A DNA stretch of 64,000 nt from Branchiostoma lanceolatum (Eukaryota > Chordata > Leptocardii > Amphioxiformes > Branchiostomatidae). Location: NCBI RefSeq assembly GCF_035083965.1, contig NC_089727.1, forward strand, positions 9,987,501-10,051,500, given 5' to 3'. A model generated the notes under the pieces. It was given only the letters and a program-made list of their open reading frames with translations, ran no database searches and was not told where the DNA came from. The translations under genes were made by a program, and so were the position numbers. Positions 26,214 to 40,500 of the stretch are shown here, in pieces. Each line of letters opens with the position of its first letter. The stretch's first letter is position 1.

Positions 26214-29200
26214 ATGAAGGCTGCAGCGGTGGTTGTGCCGTTCACAGCGCTCTGCTTGTGTGTTGGAGTGTGGACTACCGGGCTGTTCAACGCCTGTTAC
26301 AAAGGTATGGCAACATCGTTCACCGACTACATAAACTATACTCAAGGAATCTTCAGCAAGATGATAAAACCCGGGCCTAGCTAGCTATCATGGTAAACAC
26401 AACACAATGCACGGATTCTTTCTACAAGTTCCAACGCTGCATTAGTACTAAAAGGCACGTTCGTTGTGAGATTGTGAGTGTGACAAGGTTAACGTTGTTT
26501 TCCAGAAGTCTGACTTCGGTATGCGTCGGAGACTGACCTATAAATGCCGAAGTTCAGGCCCCATACAGTGACTTGGTGTGAGGCCATAAACTTTACCGAG
26601 GCCGGTTTACAATTATGTCCGTTCCTGTTCCAAGTGCTTACATCTGGTATTAGTTGGCCTTAAGACCCACAAGTACGTTTTGCCGGATTCTTGGACAGAC
26701 GGCATGACCACACATGACAGGATGTGGTTTTGATTACAGTACTCTGTAAATACAATTGCACAAAATGAAATGATGCTGGAATTCTTAATACTCATTTTAT
26801 GGAGACTTGTACAATCACCAGTCTTTTGATTCCAGTGTAACTCTATTATGCATGGCTCCCTTTTGTTTAACTTTTCTTTCGTCCGTTAATTCATTCTTTC
26901 TTTCTTTCCCTCTTTTCTCTCTTTCCTTCTGTTTTTCTTATTTTTGTGCCCCCTTTTCTTGTCATTTTTTTCTCCGAAAATGTACATTCTGTGACATGTA
27001 GATGTAGGATATTATGTGCTATGCTAACCAAAACGACTACAGATTTAGTTTTCTGTGCAGAGATACCAAAAACAAATCACGTCTTTCACTGTGACCCTTC
27101 TCTACATGCACATGGAACGGACGGCTTACAATGTCCTCTGTGAATGACCGTGGCTCCTTCCAGCAGCGTACAAATCACCAGGGGTCGGAACGCGGCCTAG
27201 ACTGGGATTGGAACCCCCGACCTTGTGGTCCGGAAGAGGGATTACTAACAACTAGCCCACGGCACGCTATGCTGCACCTGTTTGAACTAGTCTTGAATTG
27301 GATTGCCCGTTCGGTGTGTGCGCCTTGGAGGCATCTGCAAAAGAGTGACCTTGAAATGTCGATTCATGTAAAAGCTGATATCCGCCAATGAGTGTCATAT
27401 AAACTCCTACAAGCATTGACTATGGTGGTGTCGCGGTAGCGTAATGGGTCCGTAATGGCAGGGGGTTAGCCCAGAACCCAGAGGTACTGGGTTCAAATCT
27501 TGACATGCCCCGTTGTCATCATGCTCTTGGTAAAGGCACTTTCCTCACTTCACTCAGGTGAAAATGAGTACCTAGCTTCGGTTTGAGACGTCCATCGGAT
27601 GGAACGTTATTTTAGTCGAAGGGCCAACGCTCTAGAACACGCTTATTTTGTTAAAACGCTAAAACGACGTAACGCGCCTCTCCCGTGAAAATACCCTCAA
27701 GTAGGCTCTACTTTAACACTCCTAGCAGAAAGTTGGTTGACTGCAGGTTCATGAAATTTGGCGTGCTTAAAAAACAAGCATTGGTGCGCCCACCAGTGGC
27801 CAACTTATTGGGTTAAAATGAGTCACACTATAAGAAAGTATCCACTGAACATTGCGTATTTTATGCCATTTTTGATGGCTTGCAGTAGGTAAGTAGCGTT
27901 TATGAATATGCTTGAAAATCTCGGTGCTGATTTCCAGAAACCTTACCTTTCATTTAATATATAGTTTATTGTTTATTTGAAAACAGGGGAGCGCAGCACT
28001 CGTATAGAAAATGTTCACTTTGTTGAAAAACAAGACACGGTGCCTCGCGCGTTCCGAACACAATTCGAACGCGTCGGCGAAGCAGAAACCACGGGACTTG
28101 ATGTTCATCTTTATCACGGCGTCGTAAGCATCAAGAATTCACTAACCCTCTTATGATTTGTATGTTGATTCTCTCAAACTTTAGCTTTCCATTGGTAGGT
28201 AGTTTGATGTTGATTTAGATAGTTGAGTACACGACGTAGACTACTGAAAATGTTCACTACGTTATGAAGACACCGCACCTAGCGCGTTCTACCTGCGCGC
28301 GCGGTCGCTCTCCGTGCAATCATGGAACTTCGCGGTCAAAAGTTAAACGGCGTTGTAAGCATGTTAAGTTCATGAATCATCGTGAAAATTCGTGACCTGA
28401 TTTTTAGAAACCATGGCTTTTATTTCATATATAGCTTATTGTCGACATGTATATAGGGGAGCGCAGCACTCATATAGAAAATGTCCACTCCGTTATGAAG
28501 ACGCGGCTCCTCGCGCGTTCTACCCCGTGAGCATGAAGCCAATGAACCTGTCCGTCTTGTTTTTATCGATATCATAAGCACGCGTAGAGTTCCTGAAACC
28601 TTCGCAAACGTGTGCCATGATTTCCAGGAACATTACTTATTTAGCTTATTGTAGATTTCAATGGTTGATGGCACAGTAATGTTCGCTCTGTTAAAGACGC
28701 GACTGCTTGTGCGTTGTACATTTCAACGTGGTCCCTCAGGTAATTTCGATAAGGCTGTTCTGTACTATAACATTATATAAGGGCCCTGTCACACTTGTGC
28801 GTATATTGAAGTGCGCGTGAGTTCCGCAGTAACATTTTTTTTGTTTTTTAAATAAATTTTGCGGGGAGGAAGTTGTTTTCTACTTTGACCCACCGTAGAG
28901 CAGTCTAGTTATCAAACCAAAGAAATCACTTCTTCGGCTGCAAACTTGTAAACCAAAAACATGTAAATAGGCAACTCATGCGGGCTTGTATATACACAGA
29001 AGTGTGACAGGGGCTTTAGTGTGTCCTCCCGGTGATTTCATACAATGAAACAGCCCCCTTCTCCTCTTGTTAGAGTTGTTCACACTCAAAGACGTAAACA
29101 TGTGCAGGTCAACTTGAACATTTTGTTTATGATGTGAAGAAGAGTCTTGTTAGCTTTGTGATCAACATCATGCTCAGTTTGTAATGGGTTTTACGCGTAC

Positions 29201-32200
29201 AGATATGGATCAACTTTGGTTTTGGTGACTGTGGAAATAATCTGCTGATTGTGAAGACACTGAGCTGTCACACAGTGCATAAAGTATTCAATTATATACA
29301 TGTTTACCTGTTAACCACAGACTTTATTTAGTTTGTTTAGTTTGTGTAATGCCAACTCCACAGTCCGAGAAAGTGTATGGCTCCGCCCTGACCGATGTTG
29401 GGCGCGGGCCTCTATAACACCCCCACAAAACTCATTTAGCTGTACCTAGTAATTCGTACCGTACCCGCTACAAATTCATGCTGTGCCCGGTGATTTTTGC
29501 CGTACCCACTCAAATTTCCTGCCGTACTCGGAACTTTGTGTCGTACCTAGTCCTTTTGTGCCGTGTCCAATTGCGGGCATCGCACTGACACAGTGTGTAG
29601 TCACTAGAAAGTTGTGTATAAAAATCATGTACGGCAACAGTGCACTGTCCCATTTACCTATGCTTTGTCAAACTTTCCTGTCTACCTCTCCCGCGGGGTA
29701 GCGACCGTTGGGAGCGGACTAAAGCTACCAACGCTGGACCCCAGGCTACATTGTATATGTTCAAATCAATGACATGCAGGCCCTCATCAATATAACGGGT
29801 GAGGTGAGTGGATGGTGTGTGGTTGTGAGGCAACTAAAAGTCCGGGTTTATAGCTGACCCGACCTCAAGTTTTTTCCCATACAATACTAGCCTGGTGCCC
29901 CCTATATTTGGACTGACACAAAATATTAGATACTTTCTGTACAACAGTTGCCGTTTATAAACATGAGCGTCAAGGGTATGGTTGCTAGTATACTGACTAG
30001 AAATAAGCCACTGTTGACAAATCCCTGACGTCAGACCCAAATGTTCGCCAAATTATCAGGAGAAAAACATGTATAATTGAAAGTTTAGCTACAAAAAGGG
30101 CTCAAATTGGTCCTTATCTTCTTGATCTCACCGTTATCACCGGCCCTCGGTGTTTATTTTGCGGGTAAACAGTTAAACGTCAGAAGCTAACCTGGCCTCT
30201 CGTCCCCGCGCTACTCGTGTCAACGATGTTCGATCTTGTGCCGTTTTAGAAAAACCCGGAAGTAGAATCGAATATTCGATGCTTGGCCCTTCGACTAATT
30301 TTGCTGAATGGAGGTACCGTGTTTGAGGAGAGCCACACCTCGAGCACGTAAAAGAACCCGAAAAGAGTAGGGGTCCTTCCCGGTATGAGTGGATCAAATA
30401 AATCTGTAGAATATGCTGCTTGAACTTTTTAGTACAAACCTGATGTGTTAACGGGTATGCATAGAAACTACTAACAAACAAACTGACTATGGTCCGTATT
30501 ATAAAGGCATGCTTCTCTAACCTACTGTTGTTTTCCACGTGTTTCAGAAGTTGTAGATGAAAGGCTGCCAGCGCCAAAACAAAACTGGACCAAACGTGAG
30601 GAGCCGGAAAGACACCGAGGCGACCTGAGGGTGTGGGCACGGCCCAAGCACAACTACTCTCATGTCGGCAAGGTGTTCTACAACAGGCTGCCCAAGTGTG
30701 GAAGCCGGGCGATGAAGGTTCTCATCGCGCAGCTGGAGGAGAAGAATCAATTCAAGTTTTTTACAGACAAAAATCTCCACGCGAAGGCACTCCATGGAGA
30801 ACCTTTGGTGAGTTGACTGTCCTTCGTAAACACCTTTGTTTGATCTCGTAAACAAATTAGAAATGTTTAATTCTTACTGGAAAGGGGATGACCATGTCGT
30901 GGTATGATGTCCCTCGGTCGTGGGCCGTATCTTTGAAAAAAATATGCTGACTTCCTATATTGCAATAAACCTACATGGCTACATTCATGCCGTCATGTAC
31001 TTACAATGTTTGTCTATACATATGAAATATCATGACATGCCTTTCACCTTCTCTTTGATATACAAATACATGTCTTGTTTTTTTGTGTGATGGCTGCCAG
31101 CTACGATTTGCGCAGATGATAGACAAACTGCCGCGTCCATCCATTTACGAGAAACACACCTACTTCATCGACTTCCCATTGTGAGTATTCTGGTACTCGA
31201 AAGACTACCTTCTATTCACAGATTCCTCCCAACCTGACAACAGACAAATTTATATTTTTGTGCGTTTAGACAACCCTGTATACGAGAAGAAGTTAACTGT
31301 ACACGTCTAGCTTAGTGTAACACTTTCATTCACTATGGATGTTTAAGTCATGTATTGTTATTTATTCCTTTCTGCAGACTTTCTTATATGTTTGTCAAAT
31401 CATATAATGATACGATTGACGAGCTGTACCTAGCCCTTCGAGGCATGAATGTACAATAAAGGTCTTTCATTTCATTTCACTTCTTTTCATCTTATTTCTT
31501 TATAAAGGAAAGTTGACGCGTTTCTTTCTCCCTTAAGATTGGATGCGGAACAGCCCATCTACATTAACCTGGTGAGGGACCCCATAGAGAGACGTGTTTC
31601 TGCCTACTACTTCCTCCGGTACGGACGGTACGGGAACGACTTCGCGCCGATCCTCAAGCTGAGACGAACAGAAGAACAGAGAAACCAGGTTTGAAAAAAA
31701 AACACATTTTGGATGCGCAGATTTTCTTTGAAATCAGGATGTTTGCCTCAACTGAATTCATGTCTGCAGGCGTAGTCTGTATAATATACCTGAACGTACG
31801 CTGTCCGGGATATGTCGATGTCGAATAGCCAGCACATGCTCCTAACAGACATTCTAAAAAGTAGTGGGAGAGGTATAAGAGAACACTCACTTACCAGGAC
31901 CCCTTCTGCCATGACTTCCAATTCTCCAATTGTTCCCGTCCCCTATTACAGTATCCAAGCGTATATAAAATGCATTATCTATTTCTTGCTGGGATCGTAT
32001 GATAGCTATTCTTTATCACTTTTTATCTAATGTGTGAAAAACATTAAGATCAATGATATGTATGTATAGAAAATCATGGTGACTACCACAATTCACCTGG
32101 CGTTTTTTGTGTGTGTTTGCAGACATTTGACTACTGTGTCGTCAACAACCTAAAAGAGTGCAGTGCCACCGAACCCAACAGCTTCATACTGACGCAGTAC

Positions 32201-33066
32201 TTCTGTGGGCAAAGTACCATATGCATGTAAGTGTCTGAGGACATGTAATTATAATCCGACAAAGGCATCACACACACACAAGCAGCATTTACGAAATAGG
32301 AAAAAGATTGAGGAAGCGAATTAAAAAGATTAGTACATAGCATCATCTTCTTCTTCCAATGTAAAAACAAATCATCCAGAATATATAGAGTCTAAAGACT
32401 CCAGTGCTGTAACGTTGATTTTTCTTAGGAAGCCTTCTCAAGCGGCAGTTGAAGTAGCCAAAGAGAACATCAGGAGACATTACGCTGTGGTCGGGGTACT
32501 GGAGGAGTTCAGCAGCTTCCTAAAGGTCCTGGAGGTGGTCATGCCACAGTTCTTCCATGGAGCCTCTTTAGAGTGGAAACAAATCGGTACGTAACAGCTA
32601 ATAGTTATCCATCGTTCTGATTCACATAGTGAAGCTATGACACATGCCTGTCTATCTCAGTATTATACACATTGATGGAGCCAGAGTCTTCATCGTTGCC
32701 TTTTACAATTGACTGCAAATATTACACGGAATGTAGCTATGATTAACTCGCTAACAGTATGGTACTAACAATTGCTGAAGATGTACAGTGGGCTAGTTGC
32801 CGTCAATACAAAGCGGAATCATCCATTGTGTGATGATAGATACAGTTATGTTTAGCAGCTTTGTACATATGTTGCAATTGACACGTTTATGCTTCAATAT
32901 TTCAGAGTCGAGTCAAGTACCATATCAGAAGACGAACAATAAGATACCCCCCTCTAAGAAGACTCAACAAATACTGAGACAGAGATTGTCCCTGGACTAC
33001 CAAGTGTACGACTTTATTCGGGAGAGATTCCACATCCAGAAAAAACAACTAGGAATCAAGGACTGA
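26214..33066 (+). CDS. UST-like: UST-like 2-O-sulfotransferase gene B (334 aa)
   Basis: Exons: 26214-26304, 30548-30807, 31101-31180, 31538-31688, 32123-32226, 32429-32586, 32906-33066; 1005 nt, same phases as A. The 4.2-kb first intron is the longest in the array and full of repeats. Exon 1 encodes a signal anchor ([17 protein letters not shown]). The PAPS motif is [13 protein letters not shown]. The catalytic-base region reads EKHTYFIDF with His retained (CAC at 31155). The 3'-phosphate motif is [10 protein letters not shown]. Cysteines [11 protein letters not shown] and YFCGQSTIC are kept. B is the most divergent of the His-containing members ([12 protein letters not shown] in exon 4), so its substrate preference may differ. 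No poly(A) signal is obvious close to the stop. Confidence 0.92.
27199..27267 (-). repeat. tRNA-like SINE head, minus strand
   Basis: On the minus strand the segment has an A-box-like gtgggctagttgttag and a B-box-like gggggttccaatccc at tRNA-like spacing. It then continues into non-tRNA sequence. The arms do not form a proper acceptor stem, so it is a tRNA-derived repeat rather than a tRNA gene. Confidence 0.55.
27425..27635 (+). repeat. tRNA-derived SINE, 5' part
   Basis: An A-box-like tagcgtaatgg (27437-27447) and a B-box ggttcaaatct (27490-27500) are followed by a body with cctcacttcactcaggtgaa and gtccatcggatggaacgtta. The latter motifs are, as far as I recall, typical of SINE bodies in marine invertebrates. 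The 3' part appears to be missing here. Confidence 0.6.
27960..28740. repeat. Degenerate tandem repeat, 3-4 copies
   Basis: Repeated motifs are tatatagtttattgt or tatatagcttattgt, ggggagcgcagcactc, agaaaatgttcact and cgcgcgttc. They recur near 27960-28080, 28245-28300, 28430-28530 and 28640-28710. The copies are strongly diverged, so the exact unit cannot be set by eye. Confidence 0.6.
28781..29017. mobile_element. MITE with about 27-bp terminal inverted repeats
   Basis: The left end agggccctgtcacacttgtg and the right end agaagtgtgacaggggctt are inverted copies with few mismatches, extending inward to gtatat on both sides. The internal 180 bp is non-coding. Confidence 0.7.
29441..29570. repeat. 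Degenerate short tandem repeat (gtaccnngt...tttgtgcc-like)
   Basis: Variants such as gtacctagtaattcgtacc, gtacccactcaaatttcc, gtactcggaactttgtgtc and gtacctagtccttttgtgcc follow one another at about 25-30-bp spacing. Confidence 0.55.
30282..30410 (+). repeat. SINE fragment, 3' part
   Basis: It contains tggcccttcgacta, gagagccacacctcgagcac, gtaaaagaacccg and tcccggtatgagtggatc. I recall this as the typical 3' body of the same SINE type as the copy at 27425. The 5' tRNA-like head is absent. Confidence 0.5.
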
Positions 33067-34571
33067 TTTATCTGATTAGATACGAACAGTCATTAGTTTA
33101 CGAATTGTGAGAATGAGGGTCACATTGTGAGATAAACTCTAACATTCCAACTTGTCTATTTCTTACTGTGTAAGACGCTATGTAATATCAAAGTTGTGTC
33201 GTCGTAATCATTTCTTTTCATTCCCAGAAATGACTACAGAAGACAGGGGGAGTACGGCATAATTTCGGTCTATCGATTCCCTTTTCCTTGACTTTATTTT
33301 TCATATGGCAAATCACAGTTACTTTCTCAACGCTCCGGATAAGCACTGTTGCTGTTAGCTTCCCATAGCTATATTCCGGTGTGACATTGTCGCCTACTGA
33401 GTAGCCTCTATAGCCTCTGGGCCTTTTTGGGGCTTATGATACACTTTTTGCTGATGACGCTCTGGGTCGTTACTGCAGCCAGCCCGTAACCAGTAGGGCC
33501 TTCTATGGAGGCTACCTACTAAGTGGCTACCTGGTGACACATATCAGACAACGTGAAGAAGAATACAAAGTATTTTACCCTCAGGGATCTGTGCGTTGTA
33601 ATCCTTATTGACAATAGTATCCACACGGAGTGCATAACAATGTCCACCACGTGATGTGCTGTAGGCTGAGTGTCTTGGTTCTCCTATGTGACGCTGCCGA
33701 CTGCCGATTGAAGCCATGACTCTGGCCTTTTAACTAAGCTGTGGCAACTTTTACATTCTGCATGTAGGAAAAAAATCACAGAGTACATGAATGGCGTGTT
33801 GATTTATACATTGATCTTATACACATTATAGATTATTCAGATTTGGCAGCTCAATGAGAAAGTACACCTTTCCTAGGAAGAGAATTGATAAATTCTACTA
33901 CAGTGCATCAGAAAGTATTGATCGTTAGATAGAGGCCACTATCTCATTGTTGCTAGTACGAGCATTATAAGCTTATACTACTTACAAAAAAAATACTTGC
34001 ATTTTCCATCTCAAAAGCGTAGACTATAATTTCTTTAACATCGCAACTTTTATATTGTATTAGGCATTAAATGACAGTCCTGACACTTAACTTAGGCTAC
34101 AACATGTAAATGTTATGGATGACATCAATGTTCACCTGATTTTGAAAAAAAAAGTTCCCCTCCGGAGATGGTCAGCATGACGAGAAAGTACTAAGGTGGG
34201 AAAATATGTCGTGTTTGTACTTGATCATTACACTTGTAGAAGTGACACTGGTGAGGTAGCCATGACTGTAGCTGTTAAAGTGGCACCAATGTGGTTGCCA
34301 ACGTGGTAACTGATACCAGTCTACCACACTGGTGTAACTTTGTGCACTTCTTAAATACGGGAATAAAAGATACCATGTTTTGTCGCTTAAATTCTTGTTA
34401 CAACGTTTATGTTGCTTTTACACATCTTGTTTTTTTCGCCCTCTCTCAATAAATTTGGAGTCTGCAAGGATGTCATCCATAAAATTGACATGCTGCGTGG
34501 CCTTACTGGACTAATCAGGTGAGGTGAAGCCACTAACCCAACAGGTTTCGACCCTGGAAAATGAATAGAAG
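33067..34571. other. Spacer between genes B and C
   Basis: No coding exon is seen. Around 33375-33545 an imperfect inverted repeat (gtgtgacattgtcgcctact near the left, agtggctacctggtgacac near the right) suggests a decayed MITE. The rest shows nothing I can name. Confidence 0.4.
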
Positions 34572-37500
34572 ATGGCATCGCTGGCGATCATCAGGCGTTT
34601 AGGAGCCCTTATAGTGTTCTTCGCAGTGATCTCAGTTTGGACAACACTACAGCTTTACCGTGACGTTAAGATAGGTAAGCATCTATTCCCTGGCTATAGT
34701 ACAATTCACTAAAGTAGAGAAATGTGTTGTTTTGGATACATATTTAACGTTACATGAAGGAAAATAGTCCACTAACTAGAGTTCCACGACCTCATACCTT
34801 CGCCGACTGATGTTAGCCTTTTCGAGTGAATGCTTATCACTCAGTATGTAAATAAGGTCCTCGATTGCATGGATTTCAAGTGATCCTTTTCTCTACACAA
34901 AACAGAGCATTAAAGTAAAATCTTAGAAAAGAGGGCCATTGTAGCATTTCCTCATATATTATGTAAATGAGGCCATCATGATTTATGTCTGATAACGTCC
35001 ACATTTGATTATCTCCCAAACGCCACAAGAATGAAATCCCATCATTTACCACTCTGGAATTATAGTATTTTGTCATAAATTATGCAAATTAGGTATTCGT
35101 TTGCATAATTGATATCTATCAATATTCCTCTCTTTCTCAGTTACATGTCACGTGTTTGACTACAATGGAATGCAAGGGTTTGTATACTTTTTCACATCAC
35201 AGATCCTGATTTGCATGATTCTTATACGATCATGTAAATCATCACTCAAGCTATGTACATCCCTACAAATCATGACGATCCGTCATCACCGTCTTGAGTT
35301 ACTAGTATTCTCTTTCAAAGTTTAAAACAAACCCATACCTATACCTACACGAGTTCTCCCAAGAGTTATAAAAATAATCACTGTAAGAATATTTTTGCTT
35401 AATTGGTATCATAACTTTTATCTTTACTACAGAAAATAAGGCAATTTGTTTGCAATGTATTTGCTTCAATTATGCCCTTATTTTCATAGTCGACATATCA
35501 ATCAGTTTTTACCAAACCTATACCTTCCAACAGGGAGAGCGTTAGATCGTAAGGCTGCTGTGTTTAAATGCCCGTGTGACCTCCCTGACCCCAAAACAGA
35601 GCCCTGCACCAGGCAAGTAAAGTATCACATGTGTCCTCCAGGGACGTCTCACAGAGAGCCTGCTCCGGTAAACTAGGTCACCTGTCAGTGCAATTTAACC
35701 TGAATATATAGACTTAAAAATAGCAAATTGAAAGGGAATTGTAAATTATGTTAATGAGGCCTTGTCATGCATGATTTTTGTCTGATATTGTTCACCTTTA
35801 CTTAGCTTCCTAATGATACAAGAATGAAATTCCAATCATTTAGTATTGTGGTATTTTCAATCAGTATTTTCCCATTAATTATGCAAAATAGGTAGCTATT
35901 AGCATTATTGGTATCTATCGATACCTCTCTCTTTTTCAGCTATATATGTCACATGTTTGAGAGTCCTATTTTGAAAGGCAGCAGATTTATAAACTTTCCT
36001 TGCTAATTATGCAAATTAGCTCCTGATTTGCATAATGAATATTCAATTATGTAAATCATTAATCGAGCTATCTACATACCATAAATCAAGACGATCCGTT
36101 GACCATAAGTCTAGTTATTCATGTCCAAAGGTCAAAACAAATAAATTAAAAACACCCACTGCAGCTCCAAAGAAGCCGCTAGAGGGCCCAAACGTGCACA
36201 ACTTACTTCATGTGGCATGGACTATCTACCACACAAAAATCATGACCGTAGCACTTGCAAAAAATTCGACCTCAAACTTTGAAGCTACACTGCAGTACCC
36301 AAAGTACCCGCTAGGAGGCCCATCATCGAACTTGACCTTCCCCTTTAATAAATCTACCTATTCATTAAATATCATGCACAACCATCAACAGCTTCTCGAG
36401 TTATCCTGTCAACAAACAAATACGCATACATAAACAGCCCTCTGCAGTACCGCAGGAAAATGCCAGGTGACCCATTTTTGAACTTGAGCTTTGTTTTTAT
36501 AATCTCTACGTACCCACCAAAAATCATACAGATCCATCATCAATACGTCGAGTTATGTTGTCTACATGCAAACACACTAACAAAAAAAGTCCACTGGAGC
36601 ACTTTAGGAAAACGCCAGGTTAACCATTTTCGAACTTGACCTTTGTTCCCACAACCGCCACTTACCTACCAAAAATCAGCAAGATCCGTCAAAGTTCTCT
36701 CGACTTATGATCTCGACATACATACGGACCCACTTTACAGCTGGCGTAACCGATAACATAACCTTACCGCGAATGCATACATTCCCGGCGAAGGTAATTA
36801 TTAGACACAGAGCCGGACCGGAACAACGTGTTCCACACAAAACATGCTCCAGAAATGGCGAATGTAGGTCGATGACGTAAAGAAAACCACGTTTTATAAA
36901 CCTTGACTTACTCTGGCACATGATTTGTTACGCTCCCCTGACATCATGAGATTTTCGGCAGTCGTTGAAGTAATGAAGGCTATTTCTAAATGTACCAGCC
37001 CGAAAGCAAACACCCTTTCTTTTGAAACCAGTCTCCCTAAATTGCTTTCCTATCCACGCCGTTGGCTAGGAATTAACCTATTGGAATCTTCTTATATCTG
37101 TCAGTCCTTACCAGTACCTTATTACCTACCAGTAGTCTGAATTTCCTCTGTAAGTTTTTTGCTACCCGTTTCTCCCATGTCTTCAAAAGAGATATCTGTT
37201 CAGTTTACGACTTGAAAAATCTGATTTCGTTTGAATGTGCTTTGTTGGTGTAGAGTCATAACGTTACATAATTAAGTGACTTAAATGACTGTGTAACCTT
37301 ACTCCAGGTGAAGAGAACCCCGGAGCGCCAATACAAACGTGGGTTGGACATGTCCAGGACCAGAAGCCCCTGACCACCCAGTCGGCGTCCAACCATAGCT
37401 ACCCCAAAGTCTTCTACAATAGACTGCCAAAGTGTGGAAGCACCAGTGTCAAAATGCTCATCAGGGAACTGAAAAAGAGGAACGGATTCAAATTCTTTGA

Positions 37501-40500
37501 AGACAAAGATTACGAAATCCAGGTTCTCCGCGGCAGAACCCTGGTGAGTTTAGAATGGTATAACCTTCTGCATATATCTAATGTACCCGCTAGTGTGGCA
37601 ACGGAACCATCTGGTTGTTGCTGGCATGCTTTTGTTTTTGCAGTTACGAAGTGAAACAGTACTGGGATGTATATAGGTGCGGAATACACATTTCATGTGG
37701 CATACCTAATCTTACGTAACGTTAGCCTAAAAAAAAGCTAACATATACGAAATTTCATTTACTGAGAAATTACTGTCATTGTCAATGTATGTAACGTCTA
37801 AACCTTATATGTATATGTACATTTCTATACATATTCACGATCAAATAAACGTGTGTAGCTTTGATGGTGACAGTCAATTCTATCCTTCGATTTCAGAGAC
37901 AGTTTGCACAGATGGTCGACAGACTTCCAACTCCATCTATTTATGACAAGCACATCTTCTATGTAGACTTTCACCAGTAAGTACTCAATGTCCCATGATT
38001 AACCGCTGTAAAATTTCAGTCGTTGAACATGTAGGACTCCTGGTGGAAATTTTCCAATGCCGATAATGTATTAATTATGGTTTCATGATCACTTATCAAA
38101 CAGTCAAATTTCAACAGCATTTACAATAAACTGTATTTTCAACACATATTTTCTGCTATAAGACAAGTTGGTGTTCCTATAGACAAACTCAATCTCTAGT
38201 TCAGGCACAAGCGCAGATCACAGTATTTGATTGCGTTGTGTTGTGTTGTGTTTAGCAAATCCATGAGAATGTTACGTTACGTGTTTCTCTGTCTACCCTT
38301 CAAGATTCGGGTTGCAGCAGCCCATGTACATTAACCTAGTCCGGGACCCCTTGGAGCAGCGGATCTCTGACTACTACTACATGCGGTTTGGCCGACACGG
38401 AGACAACCAAACGGCGCAACAACGCCAAAGACGAACAGACGAAGAAAGAGCACAGGTTTCAGTTTTACCCAAAGCTGTGAAGGACTCAGCGATACTTTTG
38501 ACACCGATCTAAAGATATATAACTAGTAATTGTAACATCGATTCTATAGGCCTGAATCTACAAGACAATGGTTTTTTTCTTTGACTCCAAATTATTTCGC
38601 TGTTTCTAAAATCCAATGCGAAAGAAACAACTTCTGCCACACACATTTAAACGTCTATTTTGTAAATGTAAATGCTATCTTGTAACAGTTTCTAAGCCTA
38701 CAGCTGTTTCTGAAACGCTATGAAGAGTACAAGGCTACAGCAAAGTACAATTAAATGCAAAGTTAAAGAGATATGTCATGGGGTGAAGAATAACCATCAC
38801 TTTGCTGTCCTTCCAGACATTTGATGAGTGTGTTTTCAACAACCTGTGGGAGTGCAATGCCTCTGGTGCCAAAGGATTTCTGATGACCCAGTTTTTCTGT
38901 GGACAGGATTCTATATGCATGTACGTGCGGTGAGAAATCTAACAATTAGACATATCTCATTCAATAGACAACAAGAGTTCTACGACCTCATACCTTCGCC
39001 AAATGATTTTGACCTTTATGACTGACGTATTAGGAGTGTTTTTCATCAAATAAAAATCATACCAGTTGATCCTCCTCACCCAAATAACATAAGTTGTCCA
39101 AACCTCCTTGTTATGATTATGAGCTTAACAAAGAAGGTTATGCTAACATTTATCATCAATAATGCAAATAAGCTCCTTATTAGCATAATTTGATTCAATG
39201 GTGTTCACATTCACACAACTTCTAAATACCACAAGTATGAAATTGCCGTTATTTACTAGTATGGAATGATAGTAGTTTCTCATTAATTATGCAAATTAGG
39301 CCTACATTTGCATAATGTCTATCTATTGACATTCCCCTCTTCCTCAGTTACAAATGTCACATATTTGAATAGTCATATCATGGAACACAGCAGGTTTTTA
39401 AAATTGCCTCATTAATTATAATCTGATTTGCATAATTATCATCCAATCATACAAAGCATCACGTAAGCTATCTACATACCAAAAATCATGACCATCCATC
39501 AAGCCCATCTCGAGTTATAGTATTTTCTCATTAATTATGTAAATGAGGTTCTCATTTGCATCGCTGATATCTATTAATATTTCTCTCTTCCTCAGTTACA
39601 TATGTCACATGTTTGCGAGTCCTATCATGGAAATTGATGGATGTATAAACTTTCCTCATTAATTATGCAAATTAGTTACTGATTTGCATAATAAGTATCC
39701 AATCATGTACATCATCGCTCAAGCTATGTACTTGCAAAAAATCATGACCTTCCATCAAGCCCTTCTTGAGTTATTCCCTTTCAAAGTCTGAAGCAAAACC
39801 TGCCCCTGCAGTTCCAAAAAAGTTGCTAGGGGGCCCAAACCTATACCACTCACTCTCTGCCCAACGAGCTATCTACCACTCAAAAATCAGTTCCATAGCA
39901 TGTCCACAACACGAGATATCATAACAGGAAGTTCCGCTGCAGTACCGTAACAAGCCGCTAGGGGGCCCAAAATCTAATCATTTTCAGGTTTCATCGAGAC
40001 CTACCAACATACCAAATACCAAGACAATCCTTCCAAGAATTCTCGACTTATCGTGTTCACTAACAGACACACAGACATGCTCGGTAAAAAAAACCTTCTC
40101 GGCGAAGGTACATTCCACACCAATGAATACAGCTGGCTGACAGCCAATTTGTCCCATGGCCCAGTAACTGACGTTTCCTGCCTGCTTCATGACCCCTCAT
40201 GACCAACTTTGCACCCCTGCCCGTATCAATATCCCTTAAAACAACACAGCCCACACGTTGCAACCAGAACGCATAGTAAGAGCATACAATTTGACACATT
40301 TTTACACTTTTCTCGTTAATTATGCAAAACACTTCGCCCAAAATCTAATCATCTTGAGATTTCCCACATACACACCGACACACCAACTACGACAACAAAC
40401 CATCCAGGCGTTCTCGACTTATTCTGTTCACTAACAGACACACAGACAAGCACCATCGAATAACCTTCTCGACGAAATTTCGTCGCGAAGGCAACAACTC

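Larger units (their letters stand above)
26305..30547 (+). other. Repeat-rich 4.2-kb intron 1 of gene B
   Basis: Contents in order: a minus-strand tRNA-like SINE head (about 27199-27267), a plus-strand tRNA-like SINE (27425-27635), a degenerate tandem repeat (27960-28740), a MITE (28781-29017), a degenerate short tandem repeat (29441-29570) and a second SINE fragment (30282-30410). No coding exon is seen. Confidence 0.6.

Noticed and set aside
27199-27267. Possible second tRNA gene (minus strand)
   Set aside because: A- and B-box-like motifs are present but the acceptor stem does not pair; treated as a SINE head.
30173-30855. Minus-strand frames of 155 and 103 codons
   Set aside because: They lie antisense to gene B exon 2 and the SINE fragment, with no domain or splice support.
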